64,000 nt of DNA, taken from NCBI GenBank assembly GCA_946566685.1, contig CAMNXA010000016.1, positions 1 to 64,000 of the forward strand. Reading direction: 5' to 3'. Position numbers and translations under genes: made by a program. The notes below the pieces were generated by a model. The model ran no database searches. It saw only the letters and a list, made by a program, of their open reading frames with translations, and was not told where the DNA came from. Each line of letters starts with the position of its first letter. The stretch's first letter is position 1. This DNA comes from an uncultured Lachnospiraceae bacterium. GTDB taxonomy: Bacteria > Bacillota > Clostridia > Lachnospirales > Lachnospiraceae. Positions 51,980-59,987 of the stretch are shown here, one piece after another.

Positions 51980-53485
51980 TTATAATTTCATTTCTATGGT
52001 TTTGGTGGCCATTTTCTCTCCGAATGTCCGGTCATGTTCCACAAACAGCAGTGTGGGACGGTGTGTAAGGATCAGTTTTTCCAGCTGCATTCTGGAAAAG
52101 ATATCAATATAGTTGAGCGGCTCATCCCAGACATAAAGATGCGCGGGAGTGAGCAGACTTGTGGCGATCAGGAGTTTCTTTTTCTGCCCTTCAGAGTATT
52201 CTTCCAGACGCTTGTCGAATTGTGTCCGCGCAAAGTCAAGCTGCCGCAGGATTGCCTTAAAAAGGCTTTCGTCCATATTGGCAGAGCGAATATAATCCTG
52301 TAGGGTACCGGTCACATTTGAAGTATCCTGATTGATATAGGACACGGTAAGGCCGCTGGCAAGCTGCAATTCTCCGGATATGGCAATAGAAGCATCCCCT
52401 AAAATGGCTTTGATCAATGTGGATTTGCCGCAGCCGTTTGGCCCCCGCAGCCATACGCGTTCACCCTGACCAAGAGAGAAAGTGAGGTCTTGCACGACAG
52501 TGCTCTCGCCATACCCCAGATGTAAATGATCTGCGCGAATCAAGATCTGTTTGTGATGTGTCAGGGTGGGCAGTTTTAAATCAACTACGGTTTCGATATC
52601 TTTGAGCAGAGTCTCCTTCTCCTCAATGGCGGCAGTGCGTCTGTTGTCCAGGTTTTTGCGCTGCTGCTGCATCCGGGCGGACTTGGCGCCGATGTAGGAA
52701 CGGGTGCCTATGAACCGGTCGTGCTCCTTGGCGGGATCATAACCGATCTTGCGGCCCTCTGCTTTGTCGGCCCACAGAGCGGTACGCCTGGCAGCTTCTT
52801 TCAGCTTGCCGATTTCCTTTTTCAGTTTTTCGTTTTCGGCCTGTTCGAAGCTGTCCTGTTTTTCTTTATTGGCATACCAGCTATCGAAATTACCCTTTTC
52901 TACCCGAATGGTACTACGGTTTAGTACCAGGATATGATCGACACATTCATTTAAGAGCCATCTGTCGTGGGAGACCAGAAGAAAGCCCTTTTTTGCGCAC
53001 AGATAGTCCCGCAGCAGGGTTCTTGCGCCGATATCCAGATGGTTTGTCGGCTCATCGATCAGCAGGAAATGATTGTCCCGTGAAAAGAGCAGGGCCAGCA
53101 TGATTTTCGTCCGTTCTCCGTGGCTGAGTGTTTCATAAGGTCTGTAGAGAATTTCCGCATCGGCTCTCAGACTGTCCAATTCCCGGCAGACCTTCCAGAG
53201 CTCAAAGTCCGGTACCAGTTCTTCTGCCAGATCGGCAGTGATCATTTTCTCCTGCGCCTGCGTGACCGGGCAGGGAAAATAATCGAAACAGGCGGAATGA
53301 CTGATAGATCCGCTGTAGTCATATCTGCCAAGCAGCAGATTTAAGAATGTGGTCTTGCCCTTGCCATTTCTGCCAATCAGACCGAGTTTCCAGTCCGTGT
53401 CGATGGTAAAGGATGTGTTTTCAAAAATAGTATCGTAACTGGTATCATAGGAAAAAGTTAAATTGGATACCTGAATTTGTGACAT
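51980..53485 (-). CDS. Lsa-type ABC-F ribosomal protection protein
   Basis: This 501-aa protein has two ABC ATPase domains without membrane segments. The first has Walker A GRNGKGKTT, signature LSHGERTK and LIDEPTNHLD. The second has GPNGCGKST and YSEGQKKKL with VWDEPLNYID. The domains are joined by the charged ABC-F linker (about residues 190-300). It resembles Lsa proteins, which displace lincosamides, streptogramin A and pleuromutilins from ribosomes; the actual drug range is not readable. ATG 53485 has AGGGAG upstream. An attenuator and short leader ORF precede it, the usual regulation for such genes. Confidence 0.9.
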   Translation of the reverse strand: MSQIQVSNLTFSYDTSYDTIFENTSFTIDTDWKLGLIGRNGKGKTTFLNLLLGRYDYSGSISHSACFDYFPCPVTQAQEKMITADLAEELVPDFELWKVCRELDSLRADAEILYRPYETLSHGERTKIMLALLFSRDNHFLLIDEPTNHLDIGARTLLRDYLCAKKGFLLVSHDRWLLNECVDHILVLNRSTIRVEKGNFDSWYANKEKQDSFEQAENEKLKKEIGKLKEAARRTALWADKAEGRKIGYDPAKEHDRFIGTRSYIGAKSARMQQQRKNLDNRRTAAIEEKETLLKDIETVVDLKLPTLTHHKQILIRADHLHLGYGESTVVQDLTFSLGQGERVWLRGPNGCGKSTLIKAILGDASIAISGELQLASGLTVSYINQDTSNVTGTLQDYIRSANMDESLFKAILRQLDFARTQFDKRLEEYSEGQKKKLLIATSLLTPAHLYVWDEPLNYIDIFSRMQLEKLILTHRPTLLFVEHDRTFGEKMATKTIEMKL

Positions 53486-53540
53486 AATAAATGCACTCCC
53501 TTCTTCATTGTGAAAATGCGCCATGGCGCTTTTTCACAGA

Positions 53541-53572
53541 AATAAAAAAGCCTCTGTTACCAGAGAGCCTCA
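53541..53572 (-). terminator. Attenuator in ABC-F leader
   Basis: On the minus strand GCTCTCTG-GTAA-CAGAGGC is followed by TTTTTT, about 55 nt before the ABC-F ATG. The 3' arm CAGAGGC also occurs upstream (53641-53647) and could pair with the same 5' arm to form an antiterminator. Confidence 0.7.
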
Positions 53573-53626
53573 AAAAGAAACGGGAATGCCTATAGAAATA
53601 GAAACCCGCAAAAAAATACAGTACAC
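53570..53626 (-). CDS. Possible leader peptide of ABC-F gene
   Basis: A GTG-initiated ORF of 18 codons (product VYCIFLRVSISIGIPVSF) ends with TGA exactly at the base of the attenuator. This is the geometry of drug-responsive leader peptides. The AGAGG upstream is farther from the start than ideal, so initiation is uncertain (TTG one codon earlier is an alternative). The peptide could stall ribosomes under antibiotic and change RNA folding. That is inference. Confidence 0.45.
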   Translation of the reverse strand: MYCIFLRVSISIGIPVSF

Positions 53627-53915
53627 CAATGATATGATCTGCCTCTGATAACAAACTATGACTTGTTGCCGTGTTAAGTTGTTAGAAACAGATTACATCC
53701 TCAATGCGGTACTACCTCACTTTTTGCTTGATGGGATTGATTATAGCGGATGCGATAAGAGAATGCAAGAGGAAAATGACAGAAATCATGAATACGAAAT
53801 GATAAATAGCAATAGAAAGGGCTTTATTGTAATTGCGAAATCGGTCTTCTCGTGGTATATTGTGTAATAAATGAAGGGAATCTATTATCACAGGGGATGA
53901 ATTTGGGAGGAAAGG

Positions 53916-55751
53916 ATGAAAGATTCGACTATTTTTGAAAAAAGATTACAAAAACACCATGATGAACTGCGCTGGCTGTATATGGAACTGTACGAGAATG
54001 ATTCCATGTTTGCAGAATTGTGCGATCAGATGTATGACTATTATCTGGCGCGGGATCAGAAGATGAAGGCACTGGATCAGAAGAGAGAGAAAGATACGGC
54101 ATGGTTTCGCAGGAAAGATATGCTGGGCATGATGCTTTACATTGACAACTTTGCCGGCACGATACAGGGATTGCAGGAGAAGCTGTCATATCTGGAATCC
54201 TGCAATGTCAACTATATACACCTGATGCCGTTTTTGGATTCACCGGAGGGACGTTCGGATGGCGGATATGCTGTGGCGGATTTCAGGAAAGTGAGGCCGG
54301 ATTTAGGCAGCATGGATGATCTTGCGCAGCTTTCGGCACAGTGTCATGAGCGGGGAATTAACCTGTGCATGGATTTTGTCATGAATCATACATCAGAAGA
54401 GCATGAGTGGGCAAGAAGGGCGCGCCAGGGTGAAGGCGAATACATGAGTCGGTATTTCTTCTATGATAATTATGATATACCGGCACAGTATGAAGAGACA
54501 GTGCCGCAGGTATTTCCGACCACTGCGCCGGGCAATTTTACCTGGCTTCCGGAGATCGGCCATTATGTGATGACATCTTTTTATCCTTACCAGTGGGATC
54601 TGAATTATCGGAATCCCCGTGTGTTTAACGAGATGATGTACAATTTCCTGTACCTGGCGAATCAGGGCATGGATATCATACGGATCGATGCGGTGCCTTA
54701 TATCTGGAAAGAACTCGGCACTCAGTGCAGGAATTTAAAACAGGTACATACCATCGTGCGTATGATGCGCATGATCGGTGAGATCGTGTGTCCCGGCGTG
54801 GTACTGCTGGGAGAGGTGGTGATGGAACCGGAAAAGGTAGTGCCTTATTTTGGAACAGTAGAAAAACCGGAGTGCCATATGCTCTATAATGTGACTACCA
54901 TGGCGACCACCTGGAACTGCGTTGCAACCAGGGATGTGCGTCTTTTAAAGAAACAGATGGATGTGGTGAACGGACTGCCGAGGGAATACACCTTCCTGAA
55001 TTATCTAAGGTGCCATGATGATATCGGCTGGGGGCTGGATTTCGCTACACTTCAGACTTGGGGCATGGAAGAGGTGGCTCATAAAAAATATCTGAATGAT
55101 TACTTTACTGGGAATTATCCGAACAGCGAAAGCAGAGGAGAACTCTATAACGATGATCCGAGACTGGGCGATGCCAGATTTTGCGGTACCACGGCGTCCA
55201 TGTGCGGCGTGGAGAGCGCAGGGTATGAGAAAGATCAGCAGAAAATGAAGGATGCCATCCGCATGGATGTCATGCTCCATGCCTATATGCTGACACAGTC
55301 GGGGATTCCCATGCTCTACAGCGGTGACGAGGTGGGGCAGGTAAATGATTACACCTACAAACAGGAACCTGCTAAGGCGCCGGACTCCCGCTATCTTCAC
55401 AGAGGGAAGTTCCGCTGGGAACTGGCTGCGGAGCGGGATGACGTAAAGACGGTGGCCGGACAGATTTTCCGGGCGCTCGGACAGCTTGAGACTTTGCGCA
55501 AAAAGGAGAAAGTCTTTGAGGCGGATGCAGACTGTCAGGTGGTGGATGCCGGGGATGATGCGGTGTTATGTCTGATGAGAAGCAGGGGTAAGGAAAGGAT
55601 GCTGGGGGTATTTAATTTCCATGATATGGAAAGGAAAGTTTCGCTGGAAGAGGACGGCGTCTGGAAAGATATGTTGAGCGGTAAAGTGCAGGATGTAAAA
55701 GATATTACCCTGCCGGGCCATGGGTTTGTGTGGATGAAGACGAAGTCCTGA
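53916..55751 (+). CDS. GH13 amylosucrase-like glycoside hydrolase
   Basis: This 611-aa alpha-amylase superfamily enzyme has an N-terminal helical domain (residues 1-85) typical of the amylosucrase/sucrose hydrolase group. The (beta/alpha)8 domain carries DFVMNHTS, the nucleophile in GMDIIRIDAVPYIWK, the acid/base in LLGEVV and the stabiliser in RCHDDIGW. A C-terminal beta domain closes it. Amylosucrases split sucrose and may build glucans; the activity here could be sucrose or other alpha-glucoside hydrolysis. GGGAGG lies upstream. It is followed by an unrelated Mrr-like gene 27 bp later. Confidence 0.85.
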   Translation: MKDSTIFEKRLQKHHDELRWLYMELYENDSMFAELCDQMYDYYLARDQKMKALDQKREKDTAWFRRKDMLGMMLYIDNFAGTIQGLQEKLSYLESCNVNYIHLMPFLDSPEGRSDGGYAVADFRKVRPDLGSMDDLAQLSAQCHERGINLCMDFVMNHTSEEHEWARRARQGEGEYMSRYFFYDNYDIPAQYEETVPQVFPTTAPGNFTWLPEIGHYVMTSFYPYQWDLNYRNPRVFNEMMYNFLYLANQGMDIIRIDAVPYIWKELGTQCRNLKQVHTIVRMMRMIGEIVCPGVVLLGEVVMEPEKVVPYFGTVEKPECHMLYNVTTMATTWNCVATRDVRLLKKQMDVVNGLPREYTFLNYLRCHDDIGWGLDFATLQTWGMEEVAHKKYLNDYFTGNYPNSESRGELYNDDPRLGDARFCGTTASMCGVESAGYEKDQQKMKDAIRMDVMLHAYMLTQSGIPMLYSGDEVGQVNDYTYKQEPAKAPDSRYLHRGKFRWELAAERDDVKTVAGQIFRALGQLETLRKKEKVFEADADCQVVDAGDDAVLCLMRSRGKERMLGVFNFHDMERKVSLEEDGVWKDMLSGKVQDVKDITLPGHGFVWMKTKS

Positions 55752-55778
55752 GTAGATGCCGGGAAAGCGAGTGGCGGA

Positions 55779-56264
55779 ATGAAAGTTAATGCGGAATACA
55801 TGCAGCAGTCGCAGCTAACAATATTAATGGCAATCATAATAGCTATCATTGTCCTGACGGTGGCGGCCATACTTTTGATAAAGTGTGTCCGCCGCTTTCG
55901 CCATTACCGCAGGACAGGCTTCATGGATGAGATGGAAGGCCATGATTTTGAATATTTCTGTGCGGAACTTTTGGAAAAGCAGGGATTTATAGAGGTGGAA
56001 GTGACGCGCGGAAGCGGGGACTTTGGCGTAGATATCCTGGCGGAAAAAGACGGCGTTACCTATGCTGTCCAGTGCAAACGCTATAACGGGCCTGTGGGCG
56101 TGGAGGCCATACTCCGTACTTATGGAGGTTGCGCCTACTATGAGCGGATGGTGGGTGCGGTCATGACCAATCAGTATTTTACCAATCCGGCAGTGGAGGC
56201 AGCGAAGAAGCTGCGGATCTTGCTCTGGGACAGGGGTTATATTGATGAGATGATGGAGGAATAG
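55779..56264 (+). CDS. Membrane-linked Mrr-type restriction endonuclease-like protein
   Basis: This 161-aa protein has an N-terminal membrane helix (about residues 13-35, LTILMAIIIAIIVLTVAAILL). An Mrr-like PD-(D/E)xK nuclease domain follows: MEGHDFEYFCAELLEKQGF, GSGDFGVDIL (catalytic Asp) and YAVQCKRYNGPVG (QxK). Mrr enzymes cut modified DNA, but membrane-tethered small versions are widespread with unknown roles. No methylase or other restriction gene is near. Its stop codon abuts the FabT-type operator of the next gene. Confidence 0.82.
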   Translation: MKVNAEYMQQSQLTILMAIIIAIIVLTVAAILLIKCVRRFRHYRRTGFMDEMEGHDFEYFCAELLEKQGFIEVEVTRGSGDFGVDILAEKDGVTYAVQCKRYNGPVGVEAILRTYGGCAYYERMVGAVMTNQYFTNPAVEAAKKLRILLWDRGYIDEMMEE

Positions 56265-56294
56265 TTTGACTATCAAAATAATATCTGCTAAAAT
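56265..56294 (+). promoter_or_regulatory. fabT promoter with FabT-type operator
   Basis: TTTGA-CTA-TCAAA (56265-56277) includes the -35 TTGACT (56266-56271), and TAAAAT lies at 56289-56294 after 17 bp. The operator begins directly after the previous gene's stop. The core equals those in front of acpP and fabD, supporting autoregulation of a FabT-like repressor. Confidence 0.8.
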
Positions 56295-56329
56295 GATACA
56301 ACAGAAATGACGAAGGTTGGAGAACCGAG

Positions 56330-56764
56330 ATGGATATCAATAATACATTGAACGAAGTATTGGTCAAATTGTTCCGTGATATCAATACCATAGAAGAACG
56401 TGCCATAAGGACGGGAGAATACCGGGACGTGACCACAAATGACATGCATGTCATAGAAGCGATCGGCATGGAGGATGCGAAGAATATGACCAGTGTTGCC
56501 AGAGAACTTGAGGTGACTACGGGAACGCTGACCATATCCATCAACGGCCTGGTTAAGAAAGGATATGTGAACAGGACCCGCAGCGAGGAGGATCGGCGTG
56601 TGGTACTGATCTCTTTGTCGGATAAAGGCATCCGGGCTTATCTTCATCATCAAAATTTCCATGAACAGATGATAGATGCGGTGATTGCGGGACTGTCAGA
56701 GGAGGAGCAGCGGGTATTGGAGCAGGCCCTGCTCAAGTTAAACCGGTTTTTCAGGGAAAAATAA
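56330..56764 (+). CDS. fabT: MarR-family repressor, probable FabT
   Basis: This 144-aa winged-helix MarR protein has TTNDMHVIEAIGMEDAKNMTSVARELEVTTGTLTISINGLVKKGYV, then the wing RTRSEEDRRVVLISLSDKG. It resembles FabT, the fatty acid synthesis repressor of streptococci and lactococci, which uses acyl-ACP as corepressor. The best evidence is the shared operator TTTGAnnnTCAAA in its own promoter and in both fab promoters of this window. In streptococci fabT heads the fab cluster; here it is about 40 kb away. GGAG lies 7 nt before the ATG, and a terminator follows. Confidence 0.82.
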   Translation: MDINNTLNEVLVKLFRDINTIEERAIRTGEYRDVTTNDMHVIEAIGMEDAKNMTSVARELEVTTGTLTISINGLVKKGYVNRTRSEEDRRVVLISLSDKGIRAYLHHQNFHEQMIDAVIAGLSEEEQRVLEQALLKLNRFFREK

Positions 56765-56780
56765 CAGGACATGGCATGAA

Positions 56781-56809
56781 AAAACTCTCAAGGATGTTGA
56801 GAGTTTTTA
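56781..56809 (+). terminator. Terminator after fabT
   Basis: ACTCTCA pairs with TGAGAGT around AAGGATGT-type loop bases, with A and T runs on either side. It can stop both fabT and the convergent DUF885 gene. Confidence 0.8.
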
Positions 56810-56814
56810 TCATA

Positions 56815-58668
56815 TTATGGATTCCACAGAGCCAGCCTTGCGGCCAGGGATCGGTAATCTGCCGGGCCGTTTTGCAGCAGGAAACAATGAAATTGATATT
56901 GAAAGTCTGTCTGCTCACAGGCAGCGTCAGTCTCTCCGGGTTCAGCCCAGATGACGGCAGCCTGTTTTTTTAATTCCATGATTTCCAGATAGCCCAGATA
57001 GTATTTCAGGTAGTTGCAGGGTTCTTCGGCAATATATTGATAAACAGCCTGCACGCTCTCATCGTCCATAGTGCCAAGAGAAGAGAAGATTCTGCGTACA
57101 TCTTCCAGGGAGGCGCCATCGTAGTGGATTGCCACATCTAACAGGGAGTACAGACACAGCTGGATCTGCCGGTCAAGGCGGCAGGCCTGATAATAGCGGA
57201 CGGTTTCCGGGTGAGCTGTCCTGGCCATCTGGATTGCGTAGTCGTAGGAGGAGAGTTCCACATACATGGCCCAGCCTTCGATAAAGCCCCCATAGTATAG
57301 GACGCTGCGCAGGGGCAGAATGTTACGTTCGTCCCAGAAGCGCTGGCTATAGACGGTCTGATATAGATGGCCGGGATAACCTTCATGCGCCAGCGTGGTA
57401 AAGAGAGACAGATCGCTGGTGGTATCCTGGGTATTGATATAGATGATGTTATCGCAGACATTGTCGATGGGTGGTGTCATGTAGAACGCAGGCGCGCTAT
57501 AGGGCTCCAGGCTTGGATCTACGTATTTGACCACAGAATGAATTGGCGCATCGTCTTTTCCGGCCGGAATAGCCGGATAATCCTGCTTGATCGCTGTCTG
57601 CAAATAGGACAGATATTCCTCCGGAGATGCTTCGGGCAGAAGCGGGGGATCCTGCAAGATCAGATTTTTGAGAGAAGGATCTGTTTGCAGCAGATGGAGC
57701 AGGGTTTCATAATGAAATTGCAGATCCTGATAGAGCAGTCTCTTGATCTCTGCAATATCCCGGTAAGACCCGGTGCGCAGTCGCAGCAGGGCCAGATAGT
57801 AGTCGCGGCCCCCTTCGTATTGGGCCAGCCCGCCGATACTTTTGCCCCTTCCTTTTAAGAGGGTGATTTCATCGGCCAGTCTGTCGTAGGCAGGAGCAAC
57901 CACAGTGGTCAGGAGGCGGTTGTGTTCCGACTGGTAGGATAGTCTCTGTTCTTCGCTTATTACGCCCTGCTGTGACAGGGCATTTAGTTTATCCTGAAAA
58001 GTAATCTCCAGAAAATGGGTGCCCTCTGCCAGAGCATCGGGATTCATCAGCGCTGTGCACTGGGCGATCGTCTTGTCTGCGGTCTCATCGGACATAAAAA
58101 GTCCTGCATCCGCCTTTTCTTTCTCGTAGACGATCAGGCCATCGAAGTAGGACGGGATCTGGGAGAGGATAGCCAGATAGTTTTCAATATCCGCTGCATC
58201 ATCCAACTGGTATTCTGCCAGAAGGATTGGAAGCTCTGAGGGCGCTCCCGATGAGGGGGAGAGTGGTTCTGCAAAATATGGATGGGCTGCGGTACCTGAC
58301 AATGCAATCAGATAAGTGTTCAGCAGATCATACAGGTATTGGTTGTCTTGGCTCAGAGCGCTGCGGTTTATCATAGAAAGGCTGTTCCTGGTCTGAGAGA
58401 GTTCATAGATATCATCTGCGGCCTCACCAGCACGATAGACAGGGAGGGAAAGCCCGGATTCATCAATGCCATAAGCAGCGGCATCATCTATTGTATAATG
58501 AAAATGGATCGGATTGGCCTGTACTTCGTTCAGGAAAAATTCTTCCCCGAAAGATTCAAATCTGGCGTCCTGATGACTATGTACATAATAAAGCAGGGTA
58601 GAGGCGCAAAAACCGCCAAAAAGAATCAGGGCAGCAGCCCATTGTTTGAGTGTGAGAGTGCGTTTCAA
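56815..58668 (-). CDS. DUF885 family peptidase-like protein, membrane-anchored
   Basis: This 617-aa protein has an N-terminal signal/anchor helix (residues 10-28, QWAAALILFGGFCASTLLY) and a large extracytoplasmic helical domain of the DUF885 family. It carries the zinc-protease-like motif LAHEGYPGHLYQTVY (HExxxGH) near residue 430. A further Glu-containing GGFIEGWAMYVE lies downstream. Family members are putative carboxypeptidase-like or metallopeptidases; the substrate is unknown. It is transcribed alone, convergent with fabT. Confidence 0.85.
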   Translation of the reverse strand: MKRTLTLKQWAAALILFGGFCASTLLYYVHSHQDARFESFGEEFFLNEVQANPIHFHYTIDDAAAYGIDESGLSLPVYRAGEAADDIYELSQTRNSLSMINRSALSQDNQYLYDLLNTYLIALSGTAAHPYFAEPLSPSSGAPSELPILLAEYQLDDAADIENYLAILSQIPSYFDGLIVYEKEKADAGLFMSDETADKTIAQCTALMNPDALAEGTHFLEITFQDKLNALSQQGVISEEQRLSYQSEHNRLLTTVVAPAYDRLADEITLLKGRGKSIGGLAQYEGGRDYYLALLRLRTGSYRDIAEIKRLLYQDLQFHYETLLHLLQTDPSLKNLILQDPPLLPEASPEEYLSYLQTAIKQDYPAIPAGKDDAPIHSVVKYVDPSLEPYSAPAFYMTPPIDNVCDNIIYINTQDTTSDLSLFTTLAHEGYPGHLYQTVYSQRFWDERNILPLRSVLYYGGFIEGWAMYVELSSYDYAIQMARTAHPETVRYYQACRLDRQIQLCLYSLLDVAIHYDGASLEDVRRIFSSLGTMDDESVQAVYQYIAEEPCNYLKYYLGYLEIMELKKQAAVIWAEPGETDAACEQTDFQYQFHCFLLQNGPADYRSLAARLALWNP

Positions 58669-58721
58669 GTAAATACCCTCAAGAAAGATTTGTATTAATA
58701 TATGAGAGGGGGATATAAATA

Positions 58722-58749
58722 ATGACCGGATCAGAAGATGATCCGGTCA
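58722..58749 (-). terminator. Hairpin at the end of the GGDEF gene
   Basis: TGACCGGATCA pairs with TGATCCGGTCA (11 bp) around a short loop. It overlaps the last codons of the GGDEF gene and is followed on the minus strand by an AT-rich stretch. Confidence 0.65.
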
Positions 58750-59819
58750 CGTCCGCTTTCTTTGCCGAGATATAATTTTTCGTCCGCTTCTTTTAAGATG
58801 GTGGTCATGTCGCTGTGGTAGTCGTATTCCACCAGTCCGTAAGTGAGCGATACGGTAAAGGTCTCAATCACACCGTCAAAGACAATGGCCTTGATTTTCT
58901 GCCGAAGATTTTCCAGGGCTATGACTGCATCATCCCCGTTCAGTTTGGGAAAGATCAGCAAGAATTCCTCGCCGCCCCAACGGGAGATAAAGGAATCCGG
59001 CGGTAATTCCTTGCGGAAGGTTTCAGAAATCTTCTTAAGTACTACATCGCCTACATCATGTCCATAAGTATCGTTAACATGTTTAAAGAAATCGATATCA
59101 CACAGGCAGATGCTGATCTGGTTATCCGGATTATTCAGCAGATCGTCCAGATACTCCATGGTACTGCGGCGATTGTAAAGTCCTGTCAGGGTATCGGTGT
59201 TGGCCTGTTTCATAAGCTGCCTGTTATATTCGATCAGCTTGCCTTCCAATTCCTGGGAGTCCGCGCTGAATATGTAGGCGGTCAGGGCAAGAGACAGGAA
59301 TACAAAACAGGTGTTTATCATCTGCAAAGCATTGCTGATGTCTGCTGTCAGGGCAACAACAGCGGCGTGATCCCTGCAATAATAATACAGATAAATCCGC
59401 AGTACAAGCAGACACAGCGTGTAAATGATCTTAGCCTTTTCATGTTTGTATTTTGCAAAGAAACAAAATACAAGGAGCGTAAAAATAAAATGTTGGACAC
59501 CGATATTCCAGCCAAAAAAGATTACATTGGCAATGCTCCACGCCAGGACATAAATATTCAGCGCGCAGTATGATGTAAAGGAACTCCAGTAGTAGGAGCA
59601 TACAAAGGCAAGAATAAACAGAACCAGAGAAGCGACAGAGAGGATAAGCCCTCCGATATGCCGGGTAAATGCAATCAGGACACAGTTGATCAGGGAATAG
59701 ACTGCCATGGAGATTATCAGCAGCCTGAGAACAACAATTAATTTGGAAGATTCATTTTTGCGGCCGGTGTCTCTGCATATATTTTCATAAATATTTGCAA
59801 GTACGGAATTTTCTTTCAT
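58731..59819 (-). CDS. Membrane GGDEF-domain diguanylate cyclase
   Basis: This 362-aa protein has about six membrane helices in residues 30-195, a short linker, and a GGDEF domain (about 205-362). The active-site motif RWGGEEFLLIF is intact, and the preceding TDTLTGLYNRRSTMEYL and FKHVNDTYGHDVGDVVL are canonical. It should synthesise cyclic di-GMP. The inhibitory RxxD site five residues upstream of GGEEF is absent (PPDSFIS). No EAL or PilZ partner is visible. It is divergent from the LytS-type kinase operon. Confidence 0.92.
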   Translation of the reverse strand: MKENSVLANIYENICRDTGRKNESSKLIVVLRLLIISMAVYSLINCVLIAFTRHIGGLILSVASLVLFILAFVCSYYWSSFTSYCALNIYVLAWSIANVIFFGWNIGVQHFIFTLLVFCFFAKYKHEKAKIIYTLCLLVLRIYLYYYCRDHAAVVALTADISNALQMINTCFVFLSLALTAYIFSADSQELEGKLIEYNRQLMKQANTDTLTGLYNRRSTMEYLDDLLNNPDNQISICLCDIDFFKHVNDTYGHDVGDVVLKKISETFRKELPPDSFISRWGGEEFLLIFPKLNGDDAVIALENLRQKIKAIVFDGVIETFTVSLTYGLVEYDYHSDMTTILKEADEKLYLGKESGRDRIIF

Positions 59820-59987
59820 TATTATAATCTTTCATTATGAGTTTATTTGATAAAAAACGATACACATATTTATATTACACCTTTTAGTGTGTCAATGCAA
59901 ACAAAGAATCTTTAATTTAATAGAAAAAAATTTACAATTTATCTTTTATCAGAAAATTGGTAGAATAATTAGAAAGGAGATTATAAT

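Larger units (their letters stand above)
53486..53915. other. Leader region of ABC-F gene and GH13 promoter region
   Basis: This 430-bp spacer between divergent genes holds the ABC-F attenuator (53541-53572) and leader ORF (53570-53626) on the minus strand. AT-rich DNA with the GH13 gene's promoter region lies toward 53900. The track ORF 53658-53867 is not supported. Confidence 0.6.

Noticed and set aside
53658-53867. 69-aa ORF between ABC-F and GH13 genes
   Set aside because: There is no ribosome site and it lies in the regulatory spacer; no protein features are seen.
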